This document shows positions 24,825 to 33,526 of a DNA stretch of 64,000 bases, in pieces. The position numbers and the translations under genes were made by a program. Origin of the DNA: Micromonosporaceae bacterium KJ-029 (GTDB lineage: Bacteria > Actinomycetota > Actinomycetes > Mycobacteriales > Micromonosporaceae); the NCBI GenBank assembly GCA_005402585.1, contig BIFP01000011.1, positions 87,623 through 151,622 on the forward strand. The letters are read 5' to 3'. How positions within the stretch are numbered: position 1 is the first letter of the stretch; each line of letters opens with the position of its first letter. The notes below the pieces were generated by a model, which was not told where the DNA came from, did no database searches, and saw nothing but the letters and a program-made list of their open reading frames with translations.

Positions 24825-26558
24825 ATGGTCCGCGTGTCGCCTACCCCTCGGCGCGTCACCGCCGCGCTCGTCGCCGTGATCGCACTGCTCGCCTCCGGGT
24901 GCTCCGAACCCGGGCAGCGACCAGGATCGACACCCTCGTCCGCCCCGGCCACAGCCTCGGCACCGCCGTCGAGCGGCACGCCGGAGGACCCCGCCACGCG
25001 GGCCGCCGCGCTGATCGCCGAACTGACCGACGAGGACCTGGTCGGCCAGGTGCTGATGCCGTACGCCTACGGCGACCAGGCGACCAAGGTCTCGGCCGGC
25101 TCGGCGGCCGGCAACCAGGCCCTGGCCGGCGTGGACACCCCGGCCGAGATGATCGAGAAGTATCGGCTCGGCGGGCTGATCCTGGTGGGCTTCAGCGCGG
25201 ACGACCCCACCCAGGGCAACCAGGAGACCACCAACGTCGACAACCCGCAGCAGGTCCGTAAGCTGACCACCGGGCTGCGGGCGGCCGCCGGAAAGCTGAC
25301 CGCCGGCCCGGCACCCTTCCTGATCGGCACCGACCAGGAGTACGGGGTGGTGACCCGGATCACCGACGGGGTGACCATGCTGCCCAGCGCGCTGGCCGCC
25401 GGAGCCGCCGGTGACCCCGCGTTGACCGAGGCCGCCTGGCAGGCGGCCGGCAGCGAGCTGGCCGCGATGGGGATCAACGTCGACTTCGCGCCGGTCGCCG
25501 ACGTGCTGGTCACCCGCAGCACGGTGATCGGGTCCCGGTCGTTCGGCGCCGACCCGCAGCGGGCCGCGCAGCAGGTCGGCGGCGCGGTGCGGGGGTTGCA
25601 GGCGGCCGGTGTGGCGGCCACCGTCAAGCACTTCCCGGGGCACGGGCACAGTGCCGACGACTCGCACGAGGACCTGCCCGTACTCGGCCAGTCCCGGAAG
25701 AAGCTGGCGGCCGAGGCCTGGCCGCCGTTCACCGGCGGCATCGAGGCCGGCGCCCTGGCGGTGATGTCCGCCCACCTCGACGTGCGTTCGGTCGACCCGG
25801 GCGTGCCCGCCACCTTCTCGTACAAGCTGCTCACCGAGGTGCTGCGCGGCGAACTCGGCTTCCAGGGCGTGGTGATCACCGACGGGATGAACATGCCGCC
25901 GGCCCGCCGCTGGTCACCGGGAGAGGCTGCGGTACGCGCGCTGAAGGCCGGCAACGACCTGATCCTGATGCCGCCGAACGTCGGCCAGGCGTACGACGGG
26001 CTGCTGGCGGCGCTGCGGGACGGCTCGCTGCCCCGGGCCCGGCTGGTGGAGGCGGTCACCCGCGTGCTGACCATGAAGTTCACCCTGGCCGGCGGCGAGG
26101 CGCCGGAGCTGTCCACGCTGGGCGCCCCGGGACACCGCGAGGCGGCGCAGGCGTTGGCCGCCGCCGCGGTCACGGTGCTGCGGGGCCGGTGCGACACCAC
26201 CGGCATCCGTGGCCCGGTCACCGTCACCTCCTCAGGCGGACGGGCGCACACCCGGGCCGCGCTGACCGAGGCGCTGACCTCGGCCGGGGTGAAGGTGGTG
26301 CCCAGCGGCGGCACGATCGTGCACCTGGTCGGGTACGGCGACGGCGCCGCCGACCTGCGGGCCGACGCCGCCGTCACCGTCGCCATGGACACCCCGTACG
26401 TGCTGGGCCAGGCGAAGTCGCCGACCCTGCTGGCCACCTACTCGTCGAGCCGGGCCTCGATGGCCGCGCTCGCCGACGTGCTCGCCGGCAAGGCCGCGCC
26501 ACGAGGACGTTCCCCGGTAAAGGTGACCGGACTGCCCGCCACCACCTGCGCCGGCTGA
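24825..26558 (+). CDS. GH3 lipoprotein, beta-N-acetylhexosaminidase-like
   Basis: A 577-aa exported glycosidase. The signal ends in a lipobox (ALLASGC, Cys about residue 26), followed by a Ser/Pro/Ala linker. The GH3 barrel (about residues 65-420) shows IGTDQEYGVVTRI, the histidine/aspartate loop KHFPGHGHSADDSHEDLP and the nucleophile in GVVITDGMNM. A smaller C-terminal GH3 domain follows. The PGHG loop identifies the NagZ-like branch that uses a His-Asp acid/base pair, so removal of N-acetylglucosamine is likely. ATG 24825 gives a good signal peptide; GTG 24834 is an alternative. Confidence 0.9.
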   Translation: MVRVSPTPRRVTAALVAVIALLASGCSEPGQRPGSTPSSAPATASAPPSSGTPEDPATRAAALIAELTDEDLVGQVLMPYAYGDQATKVSAGSAAGNQALAGVDTPAEMIEKYRLGGLILVGFSADDPTQGNQETTNVDNPQQVRKLTTGLRAAAGKLTAGPAPFLIGTDQEYGVVTRITDGVTMLPSALAAGAAGDPALTEAAWQAAGSELAAMGINVDFAPVADVLVTRSTVIGSRSFGADPQRAAQQVGGAVRGLQAAGVAATVKHFPGHGHSADDSHEDLPVLGQSRKKLAAEAWPPFTGGIEAGALAVMSAHLDVRSVDPGVPATFSYKLLTEVLRGELGFQGVVITDGMNMPPARRWSPGEAAVRALKAGNDLILMPPNVGQAYDGLLAALRDGSLPRARLVEAVTRVLTMKFTLAGGEAPELSTLGAPGHREAAQALAAAAVTVLRGRCDTTGIRGPVTVTSSGGRAHTRAALTEALTSAGVKVVPSGGTIVHLVGYGDGAADLRADAAVTVAMDTPYVLGQAKSPTLLATYSSSRASMAALADVLAGKAAPRGRSPVKVTGLPATTCAG

Positions 26559-26568
26559 CGCCGCAGGT

Positions 26569-26625
26569 CGGGCCGGGCCGGCGAGGGTGTCGCGGGTCAG
26601 GCCGGGCCGGCGAGGGTGTCGCGGG
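26569..26625. repeat. Tandem duplication at a gene 3' end
   Basis: GGGCCGGCGAGGGTGTCGCG, with flanking bases, occurs twice in tandem about 30 bp apart (near 26572 and 26602). The right copy is the 3' end of the lipoprotein gene including its stop at 26597; the left copy lies just beyond. A local duplication of the gene end is the simple explanation. Confidence 0.65.
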
Positions 26626-27253
26626 CCAGCCGGTACGCCGGCAGCACGTCGACCGGCTCGCCAAAGCTGGTGCTGCTCGCCTCGACCAGCACCGTCCGGT
26701 CACCCACCTGGACGGCCAGCGCCCACTCCCGGACGTCTTCGTCGGCCAGCGCCCGCCGGCTCAACCAGGTCGCCTCGACCATGTCGAGGCCACCGGGGCG
26801 GGTCTGCCGGTACTGCGGCTCGGACAGCCCCTCCCCGGCGTCGACGAACGCCTCCAGCGCCTGCCGCGCCGGGGTGCCGGCGCCGTCGACGGTCCACACC
26901 CGCAGGAAGCCCGGTGTCACCGGCCGGCCGTCCAACTCGCAACGCACGGTCGACCCGCCGCGCCGGGTCAGCGCCTCGGCCACCGCGTTGCCCAACTCGT
27001 CGTCCGGATCCGGCGCCTCGATCGCTCCGGCCCGCCACCCCTCGGCCAGGTCGAACGTGACCGGCAGTGGGCAGGGGCCGCCGGCACCGACCGTACCGGC
27101 GGCCGGGGCCGCGGTCACCTCGTCGTGCCACGGCTCGCCGGTCGGGTTTCCACCACCGTCCGCGGCCCCGCCGCCGGCCCGTTCCGCGTCGGCGGTGCAC
27201 CCGCCGAGCAGCCCGATGGTCAGCGCCGCGAGTGCGAGCGCGCGTCGTCCCAC
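26597..27253 (-). CDS. Lipoprotein, hypothetical
   Basis: A 218-aa exported lipoprotein. The signal VGRRALALAALTIGLLGGC has lipobox LLGGC. A Gly/Ala-rich linker is followed by a mixed alpha/beta domain resembling LpqN/LpqT-type or DUF8175-like proteins (VTFDLAEGWRAGAIEAPD, VRCELDGRPVTPGFLRVW, GDRTVLVEASSTSFGE), with one Cys pair possible. I do not recognise a function. The start GTG 27253 is 8 nt after GGGGAG. It lies 74 nt downstream of the co-directional MerR gene and may share its transcript. Confidence 0.75.
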   Translation of the reverse strand: MGRRALALAALTIGLLGGCTADAERAGGGAADGGGNPTGEPWHDEVTAAPAAGTVGAGGPCPLPVTFDLAEGWRAGAIEAPDPDDELGNAVAEALTRRGGSTVRCELDGRPVTPGFLRVWTVDGAGTPARQALEAFVDAGEGLSEPQYRQTRPGGLDMVEATWLSRRALADEDVREWALAVQVGDRTVLVEASSTSFGEPVDVLPAYRLARDTLAGPA

Positions 27254-27327
27254 GATGTCCACTCCCCGTCCATGATCCGCAGAAGTGCCGTCAGCAAAGC
27301 GGCAACGGCGGGCGGAGGTCAAATCCG

Positions 27328-28245
27328 TCAGCGGCTCGCCCGCAGCGCGGCGATGAGCCACTCCACCGCCGGTACGGCGGGCGGGAACGGCGGTCGACGG
27401 TTGAGCACCCCGATCAGCTGCCAGTACCGCTCCACCCGGCCGTCGGTGAAGGTGGCCATCTCCTCGGCCAGCCTCCGCCGCTCCGGTGCGGTGAGCGCCG
27501 GGTCGACCATCTCGTCCAGCACCGCTCGCGCCTGGTCGGAGTCGGGGGCGATGCCGGCGTCGAGCGCGGCCTGGGCCGCCTCGATCTTCAGCATCGGTTC
27601 CGGCGGTGGGGCGGGGGCGTCCGCCGACCCGGCCACCGCCATCTCGCGTACCCGGCGGCGGAAGTCCGGATCGGCGACCAGTTCGGCGAGTTCCAGCCAG
27701 GCGTCCACCTCGGCGTCGCTGGGCTCGTCGGGTAGTTCCGCGGGCATCGTGCGCATCGCCTGGGCCAGCCCCGCCCCGGGACCACCGTCGAGGCCGGCGA
27801 AGACGTCGGCGACGAATTCGTCGATGACCTGCTGCCGCTCCTGCGCGGAGAGGCGGGCCAGATCGTTCATGAGTCTCAACTCCTCGGTCGTACTGCCACG
27901 TCGGGTGACCGACCGCAGCACCGCCCGGCGCAGCCGCAGCGTCCTGATCTCCGCGTCGAGCGCCCGGACGTGCGCCCGCGCCACCTCCCGGACGCTGGTC
28001 TGCCGGTCCAGGATCCGGCGTACGTCGTCCAGGCCGATTCCCAGGTCCCGCAGACTGCGCAGCAGCTCCAGCCGGGCCACCGCGACCGCGTCGTAGAGCC
28101 GGTAGCCACCGCCGGAGCGGGCGGTCGGGGGCAGCAGTCCCAGATCGGACCAGAAGCGGATGGTCCGGCTGGACAGCCCGGTCCGGCGGGCCAGCTGCCC
28201 GATGGTGAACAGGTCGGTGCGGTCGGTCACCGGGTCACTCTGCAC
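27328..28245 (-). CDS. MerR-family regulator with helical effector domain
   Basis: A 305-aa transcription regulator. Residues 10-80 are the MerR winged helix (FTIGQLARRTGLSSRTIRFW, GGYRLYDAVAVARLELL), followed by the dimer helix to about residue 130. The C-terminal 170 residues form an all-alpha domain (LARLSAQERQQVIDEFVADVF, AEVDAWLELAELVADPDF) of the kind that binds hydrophobic compounds in TipA-like regulators. The ligand is unknown. It may control itself and the lipoprotein gene downstream. Confidence 0.87.
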   Translation of the reverse strand: MQSDPVTDRTDLFTIGQLARRTGLSSRTIRFWSDLGLLPPTARSGGGYRLYDAVAVARLELLRSLRDLGIGLDDVRRILDRQTSVREVARAHVRALDAEIRTLRLRRAVLRSVTRRGSTTEELRLMNDLARLSAQERQQVIDEFVADVFAGLDGGPGAGLAQAMRTMPAELPDEPSDAEVDAWLELAELVADPDFRRRVREMAVAGSADAPAPPPEPMLKIEAAQAALDAGIAPDSDQARAVLDEMVDPALTAPERRRLAEEMATFTDGRVERYWQLIGVLNRRPPFPPAVPAVEWLIAALRASR

Positions 28246-28281
28246 GTTCCAGCCGGTGGAGGGTCAAGCCGGAAACGACGA

Positions 28282-28317
28282 GGCCCCGGCCGACACCCGG
28301 AGGCGTCGGCCGGGGCC
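28282..28317 (-). terminator. Terminator of the fatty acid operon
   Basis: Perfect 13-bp stem GGCCCCGGCCGAC / GTCGGCCGGGGCC with a 10-nt loop, 14 nt past the accD stop on the minus strand. Confidence 0.85.
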
Positions 28318-28331
28318 GGTACGCGTTTGTT

Positions 28332-29756
28332 CTAGAGCGGTATGTTGCCGTGTGCGCCGCGGGCGGCCGGCGCGGCCGCGAGGGCCTCGGCGATCCGCCG
28401 TCGGGTCTCCTCCGGCCTGATCACGTCGTCCACCACGCCGATCTCCAGCGCCCGGTTGACGCCCCCGGCGACCCGGGTCTGCTCCTCGATCAGCTGGGCG
28501 CGCAGCGCCTCCCGTTCCTCGGCCTGCGCCGCGGCCAGCTTCTTGCGGTGCAGGATGTTCACCGCCGCGCTGGCCCCCATCACCGCGACCTCCGCGTTCG
28601 GCCAGGCGAACACGGCGGTCGCGCCGAGCGAGCGGGAGTTCATCGCGATGTACGCCCCGCCGTATGCCTTGCGGGTCACCAGGGTCACCCGCGGCACCAC
28701 CGCCTCGGCGAAGGCGTGCAGCAGCTTGGCCCCACGGCGCACCACGCCGTCCCACTCCTGGCCGAGGCCGGGCAGGTAGCCCGGCACGTCGACCAGCACG
28801 ATCAGCGGTACGCCGAGCGAGTCGCACATCCGCACGAACCGGGCCGCCTTCTCGGCGCTGGACGCGTCGAGGCAGCCACCCAGCCGTAGCGGGTTGTTGG
28901 CGATCACGCCGACCGTGCGGCCGGCGAACCGGCCCAGCGTGGTGACGATGTTCGGGGCCCACTTCGCGTGCAGCTCCACGCCCGGCGCGTCGAGCAGCGC
29001 CTTGACCACCGGCTTGACGTCGTACGCCCGGTTGGTCTCGGCCGGCATCTTCGCGGCCAGGTCGTGCCCACCCTCGCCGGTGGCGGGCACGTCGTCGGGG
29101 GAGAGTCGGCCCTGGTGGCCCAGCAACGCCGCGAGCCTGCGCGACTCGGCCATCGCCTGCTCGTCGTCGGAGCAGGTCACGTGCACCACGCCGGAGCGCC
29201 GGCCGTGCGGCTCGGGGCCGCCGAGGCGCTCCATGTCGACCTGCTCGCCGGTGACGCTGCGGACCACCTCGGGACCGGTCACGAAGATCCGGCCCGCGCC
29301 GCTCATCACCACGATGTCGGTCAGCGCCGGCCCGTACGCCGCGCCACCGGCGGCCGGGCCGAGCACCACGGAGATCTGCGGCACCCGGCCGGAGGCCCGG
29401 ACCATCGCGGCGAAGACCTGCCCGACGGCGTCGAGCGCGACCACGCCCTCGGCCAGCCGCGCGCCGCCGGAGTGCCAGAGGCCGAGCACCGGCACCCGCT
29501 CCCGGACGGCGGTGTCGATCGCGTCGACGATGTGCCGGCACCCGTCGGTGCCCATCGCCCCGCCCATCTTCGTCGCGTCGGTGGCGTACGCGATGGCTGG
29601 TGTGCCCTCGATCTCGCCGCGCGCCCAGAGCACGCCCGAGCTGTCCCGGGGCGCCAGCAGGCGCAGCGACCCGGCGTCGAAGAGGGCACGGAGCCGAACC
29701 TCGGGGTCCCGATGGTCCACGGCGGATGTCTCGGCACCTGCAACGCTGCTGCTCAC
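28332..29756 (-). CDS. accD: Acyl-CoA carboxylase beta (carboxyltransferase) subunit
   Basis: A 474-aa carboxyltransferase that transfers CO2 from biotin to acetyl-CoA (or propionyl-CoA), giving malonyl-CoA for the adjacent Fab enzymes. Crotonase-like halves are visible: VLGLWHSGGARLAEGVVALD, VVLGPAAGGAAYGPALTD, then LVDVPGYLPGLGQEWDGVV and YGGAYIAMNSRSLGA. It is the fifth gene of the fab operon, 23 nt after fabF, the position of accD6-like genes in other actinomycetes. The biotinylated alpha subunit is not in this window. Confidence 0.9.
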   Translation of the reverse strand: MSSSVAGAETSAVDHRDPEVRLRALFDAGSLRLLAPRDSSGVLWARGEIEGTPAIAYATDATKMGGAMGTDGCRHIVDAIDTAVRERVPVLGLWHSGGARLAEGVVALDAVGQVFAAMVRASGRVPQISVVLGPAAGGAAYGPALTDIVVMSGAGRIFVTGPEVVRSVTGEQVDMERLGGPEPHGRRSGVVHVTCSDDEQAMAESRRLAALLGHQGRLSPDDVPATGEGGHDLAAKMPAETNRAYDVKPVVKALLDAPGVELHAKWAPNIVTTLGRFAGRTVGVIANNPLRLGGCLDASSAEKAARFVRMCDSLGVPLIVLVDVPGYLPGLGQEWDGVVRRGAKLLHAFAEAVVPRVTLVTRKAYGGAYIAMNSRSLGATAVFAWPNAEVAVMGASAAVNILHRKKLAAAQAEEREALRAQLIEEQTRVAGGVNRALEIGVVDDVIRPEETRRRIAEALAAAPAARGAHGNIPL

Positions 29757-29779
29757 GTGCGCCTCCCCGGCTGTGGGGC

Positions 29780-31006
29780 TCAGGTCCGGGTGAAGACCAG
29801 AGCCACGTTGTGACCGCCGAAGCCGAACGAGTTGTTCAGCGCGGCGGGGATGTCCATCTGGCGTGCCTTGCCGGCGACCACCTCGAGGTCGAGGCCGTCG
29901 TCCGGGTCGTCCAGGTTGATCGTCGGCGGCACCACGCTGTCGCGGATGGCGAGGATCGTCGCGATCGACTCCAGCGCGCCGGCCGCGCCGAGCAGGTGCC
30001 CGGACATCGACTTGGTGGCGGTCAGCACCGGGTGGTCACCCAGTGCGCGGTGCAGCGCCTTGATCTCGGCCAGGTCGCCCACCGGCGTCGACGTGGCGTG
30101 CGCGTTGACGTGGGTGATGTCGGCCTTGGCCACGCCCGCGTCGGCGATCGCCTTGGCGATGGCCCGGATCGCGCCGGCCCCCTCCGGGTGCGGCTGGACG
30201 ATGTCGAAGCCGTCGGAGGTGATACCGGCCCCGGCCAGCCTCGCGTACACCCGGGCGCCCCGGGCGGCGGCGTGCTCGGCCCGCTCCAGCACCACGATGC
30301 CGGCGCCCTCGCCGAGGACGAACCCGTCCCGGTTCTTGTCCCACGGCCGGGAGGCACGCTCGGGCTCGTCGTTGCGGGTCGACATGGCCCGCATCGAGGC
30401 GAAGCCGGCGATCGGCAGCGGGTGGATCACCGCCTCGGTGCCGCCGGCCACCACCACGTCGGCGCGGCCGGCCCGGATCATGTCCAGGCCCAGCGCGATC
30501 GCCTCCGCGCCGGTGGCGCAGGCGCTGGCCACCGAGTGCACGCCAGCCTGCGCACCGAGTTCCAGGCCGACCCAGGCGGCCGGGCCGTTGGGCATCAGCA
30601 TGGGCACGGTGTGCGGGGACACCCGGCGGGGGCCGGACGCCTCCAGGATGTCGTCCTGGGCGAGCAGGGTCACCGCCCCGCCGATGCCGGAGCCGACGCT
30701 GACCCCCAGCCGCTCCGGGTCCAACCCGGAGTCGGCCAGGCCGGCGTCCGCCCAGGCCTGGTGGGCGGCGATCAGCGCGATCGCCTCGGAGCGGTCCAGC
30801 CGGCGGAGCTTGACCCGGTCCAGCAGATTGGCCGGATCGACCGCGAGCTGGCCGGCGATCCGGACCGGCAGCTGCGCGGCCCACTCCTGGGTGAGCGCAC
30901 TCACCCCGGAGCGGCCGGCGAGCATGGCGTCCCAGGTCGACGCGACGTCCCCGCCCAGCGGGGTGGTCGCGCCGAGCCCGGTGACGACGACGTCGGTGCG
31001 ACTCAT
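29780..31006 (-). CDS. fabF: Beta-ketoacyl-ACP synthase II
   Basis: A 408-aa condensing enzyme that elongates acyl-ACP with malonyl-ACP in type II fatty acid synthesis. The catalytic triad is complete: Cys in SVASACATGAEAIALG, His in VNAHATSTPVGD and His in SMSGHLLGAAGALESI. The C-terminus NNSFGFGGHNVALVF is canonical. ATG 31006 lies 2 nt beyond the acpP stop, indicating translational coupling. Confidence 0.96.
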   Translation of the reverse strand: MSRTDVVVTGLGATTPLGGDVASTWDAMLAGRSGVSALTQEWAAQLPVRIAGQLAVDPANLLDRVKLRRLDRSEAIALIAAHQAWADAGLADSGLDPERLGVSVGSGIGGAVTLLAQDDILEASGPRRVSPHTVPMLMPNGPAAWVGLELGAQAGVHSVASACATGAEAIALGLDMIRAGRADVVVAGGTEAVIHPLPIAGFASMRAMSTRNDEPERASRPWDKNRDGFVLGEGAGIVVLERAEHAAARGARVYARLAGAGITSDGFDIVQPHPEGAGAIRAIAKAIADAGVAKADITHVNAHATSTPVGDLAEIKALHRALGDHPVLTATKSMSGHLLGAAGALESIATILAIRDSVVPPTINLDDPDDGLDLEVVAGKARQMDIPAALNNSFGFGGHNVALVFTRT

Positions 31007-31008
31007 GA

Positions 31009-31248
31009 TCAGGACTGCGCCTCGATGTAGCTCACGGCGTCCCCGACCGTCTTGAGGTTCTGCACCTCGTTGTCCGGGATCTTGACGCCGAACTTCTCCT
31101 CGGCCGCCACCACGACCTCCACCATGGAGAGTGAGTCGACGTCCAGGTCGTCGGTGAAGGACTTCCCCTCGGCCACGTCGTCCGGGTTCACCCCGGCAAC
31201 CTCTTCGAGGATCTCGGCGAGGCCGGTGGTGATCTCGTCACGGGTCAT
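31009..31248 (-). CDS. acpP: Acyl carrier protein
   Basis: A 79-aa acidic four-helix protein carrying the growing chain. The phosphopantetheine site is Ser39 in DLDVDSLSMVEVV. It lies between fabH and fabF, as in Streptomyces. ATG 31248 follows GAGAGGAA. Confidence 0.97.
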   Translation of the reverse strand: MTRDEITTGLAEILEEVAGVNPDDVAEGKSFTDDLDVDSLSMVEVVVAAEEKFGVKIPDNEVQNLKTVGDAVSYIEAQS

Positions 31249-31329
31249 TGCGGTGGGTTCCTCTCATCGGGTTCTCTCGACGGCGGCGACGCCGCCTGTC
31301 GCTCCTCGGCGCTGGCGCGCCGTGGGGTA

Positions 31330-32274
31330 TCAGGGGCAGCGGACGACCTGACCGGCGTAGGTCAGGCCGCCGCCGAAGCCGAACAGCAGCACCGGTGCGC
31401 CCGAGGGCACCTCGCGGCGCTCGACCAGCTTGGACAGGGCCAGCGGGATGCTGGCCGCGGAGGTGTTGCCGGACTCGACGATGTCCTTGGCGACGATCGC
31501 CTGCGGAATGTTCAGCCGCTTGGCGATCCCGTCGATGATCCGGGCGTTGGCCTGGTGCGGGACGAACGCGGCCAGCTCGGACGGGTCGACCCCGGCCCGC
31601 TCACACGCCTGTAGGGCCAGCGGCGCCAGCGCCGTGGTGGCCCAGCGGAACACTGTCTGGCCCTCCTGGGCGACGTACGGGCGCCAGCCCTCGATGCGTA
31701 CCGCGTCGCCGCGCTCGGGCACCGAACCCCAGACCACCGGGCCCACCCCGGACGGCTCGTCCTCGGCGGCGGCGGTGACCACGGCGGCACCCGCGCCGTC
31801 GGCGAAGATGATGCAGGTGGAGCGGTCGGTCCAGTCGGTGAAGTCGGACAGCTTCTCCGCGCCGATCACGATGGCGTTGCGGGAGGCGCCGGCGCGGATC
31901 GCGTGGTCCACCGTGCCCAGCGCGTACGCGAACCCGGAGCACGCCGTGTTCAGGTCGTACGCCCCGGGCGCGTTGATGCCCAGCTTGGCGGCGACCCGGC
32001 AGGCCACGTTCGGGCTGCGGTCGACCGAGGTGCAGGTGGCGACCACGACCAGGTCGATGTCGGCGGCGGTCAGGCCGGAGTTGGCCAACGCCTTGTCGGC
32101 GGCGGCGGCGGCCATGTCGGCGACGGTCTCGTCCCCGGCGATCCGCCGGGACACGATGCCGACCCGGTCGCGGATCCACTCGTCACTGGTCTCCACCAGC
32201 TGGGCGATCTCGTCGTTGGTCACCACCCGCGCCGGCTGGTAGTGCCCGAGGGACAGAATCTTGCTGCCGGTCAT
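31330..32274 (-). CDS. fabH: Beta-ketoacyl-ACP synthase III
   Basis: A 314-aa initiating enzyme that condenses acetyl- or branched acyl-CoA with malonyl-ACP. Catalytic residues: Cys112 in LNTACSGFAYALG, His in FVPHQANARIID and Asn in ESGNTSAASIP. ATG 32274 overlaps the fabD stop (ATGA), which settles the start against a 22-residue Arg/Pro-rich upstream extension. Confidence 0.95.
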   Translation of the reverse strand: MTGSKILSLGHYQPARVVTNDEIAQLVETSDEWIRDRVGIVSRRIAGDETVADMAAAAADKALANSGLTAADIDLVVVATCTSVDRSPNVACRVAAKLGINAPGAYDLNTACSGFAYALGTVDHAIRAGASRNAIVIGAEKLSDFTDWTDRSTCIIFADGAGAAVVTAAAEDEPSGVGPVVWGSVPERGDAVRIEGWRPYVAQEGQTVFRWATTALAPLALQACERAGVDPSELAAFVPHQANARIIDGIAKRLNIPQAIVAKDIVESGNTSAASIPLALSKLVERREVPSGAPVLLFGFGGGLTYAGQVVRCP

Positions 32275-33440
32275 GCGTGACCTCCGAGGCGGGCGAGTGG
32301 CTGGCCCGGGGCGACCGGGTCGTCGTGGTGGGCGAGCCACTCGGTGAGCACGCCGCTGCCGTGGGCGCTCACCTCGGCCGGGCCCTGCCGGGTGGCCACG
32401 TGACCGATGACCTGGCCGGTGCGGACCGTGTCGCCTTCGGTGAGCTGCTCGGCGGGCACGAAGGTGCCGGCCGAGGGGGCCACCACGACGCGGAACGCGA
32501 TGGTCGGCTCGTGGCTGGGCGCCATGCCGTGCCGGGCGATCAGGTCGCGTGCGGCGGGCAGGTCGTCCGGGGTGTTCAGGGTGACGATCTCGGGGACGCC
32601 GGTGCTCTTGAGTTCGCGCTTGACCAGCCCGGCGAGCGTGCCGGCGGGCGGCAGCTCGATCACGCCGGTCACGCCGAGGTCGGCGAGAGTCGCCATGCAG
32701 AGGTCCCAGCGGACCGGGGCGGTGACCTGGCGGACCAGCCGCTGGACCATCTCCCGGCCGTGGTTGACCGCCGCGCCGTCGAGGTTGGACAGCAGGATCC
32801 GGGCCGGGTCGCCCGGGGTGATCCCGGCCGCGACCGTGGCCAGCGCCGCCTCCGCCGGGGCCATGTACGGGGTGTGGAAGGCGCCGGCCACCTGGAGCCG
32901 GATGACCCGGGCCCGGGCCGGTGGCTCGGCGGCGAGCTTCTCCAGCCCGGAGACCGAGCCGGCGGCGACGACCTGACCGGCGCCGTTGCGGTTCGCGGCG
33001 TGCAGCCCGTGCCCGGTGATCGTGGCGACCACCTCGTCCGGGTCGCCACCGAGCACGGCGGCCATGCTGGTCGGCTCCAGCGCGCAGGCCGCGGCCATCT
33101 CCCGGCCGCGTACGCCGGCGAGGGTGATCGCCGCCTCGGCCGGCAGCACGCCGGCCAGTGCCGCCGCGCCGAGTTCACCGACGCTGTGCCCCGCGGTGAG
33201 CGAGACGTCGTACATCGGGAGGTGCTCGGCGGCGAGCAGGGCCGCGGCGACCAGCAGCGGCTGGGTGCGGGCGGTGTCCCGGATCTCGTCGGCGTCGGCG
33301 GCGGTGCCCAGGTGCACCAGGTCGACTCCGGCCAGCGCGGACCACCAGCGCAGCCGAGACTCCACGCCGGTCAGATCGAGCCAGGGGGTCAGGAAGCCGG
33401 GTTTCTGAGAACCCTGGCCGGGGCAAAGAACGGCGAGCAC
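32271..33440 (-). CDS. fabD: Malonyl-CoA:ACP transacylase with lipoyl-like C-terminal domain
   Basis: A 389-aa enzyme that loads malonyl groups onto ACP. The transacylase domain (residues 1 to about 305) has CPGQGSQKPG, active Ser86 in TAGHSVGELG and His in VAGAFHTPYM. The last 75 residues are an extra domain with the biotinyl/lipoyl half-barrel pattern (VVAPSAGTFVPAEQLTEGD ... VAPGQPLARLGG), but the usual modified-Lys turn (EAMKM) reads ATRQG, so it cannot be lipoylated or biotinylated in the normal way. It is the first gene of the fab operon and is translationally coupled to fabH. GTG start after GGGAGAG. Confidence 0.92.
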   Translation of the reverse strand: MLAVLCPGQGSQKPGFLTPWLDLTGVESRLRWWSALAGVDLVHLGTAADADEIRDTARTQPLLVAAALLAAEHLPMYDVSLTAGHSVGELGAAALAGVLPAEAAITLAGVRGREMAAACALEPTSMAAVLGGDPDEVVATITGHGLHAANRNGAGQVVAAGSVSGLEKLAAEPPARARVIRLQVAGAFHTPYMAPAEAALATVAAGITPGDPARILLSNLDGAAVNHGREMVQRLVRQVTAPVRWDLCMATLADLGVTGVIELPPAGTLAGLVKRELKSTGVPEIVTLNTPDDLPAARDLIARHGMAPSHEPTIAFRVVVAPSAGTFVPAEQLTEGDTVRTGQVIGHVATRQGPAEVSAHGSGVLTEWLAHHDDPVAPGQPLARLGGHA

Positions 33441-33505
33441 GTCTATGACTCTCCCGGATACCCTTGGGTTGCGCTGTGCCGGCTGACACCAAACCGCACT
33501 AGGAC

Positions 33506-33526
33506 CTTTGGAGAGATCCTACAAAG
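33506..33526 (-). promoter_or_regulatory. Candidate FasR operator at the fabD promoter
   Basis: An imperfect palindrome with arms CTTTG and CAAAG separated by 11 nt, in the 78-bp gap between fasR and fabD and overlapping the fasR 3' end. FasR-type activators bind just upstream of fabD in Streptomyces. The site assignment is inference. Confidence 0.4.
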
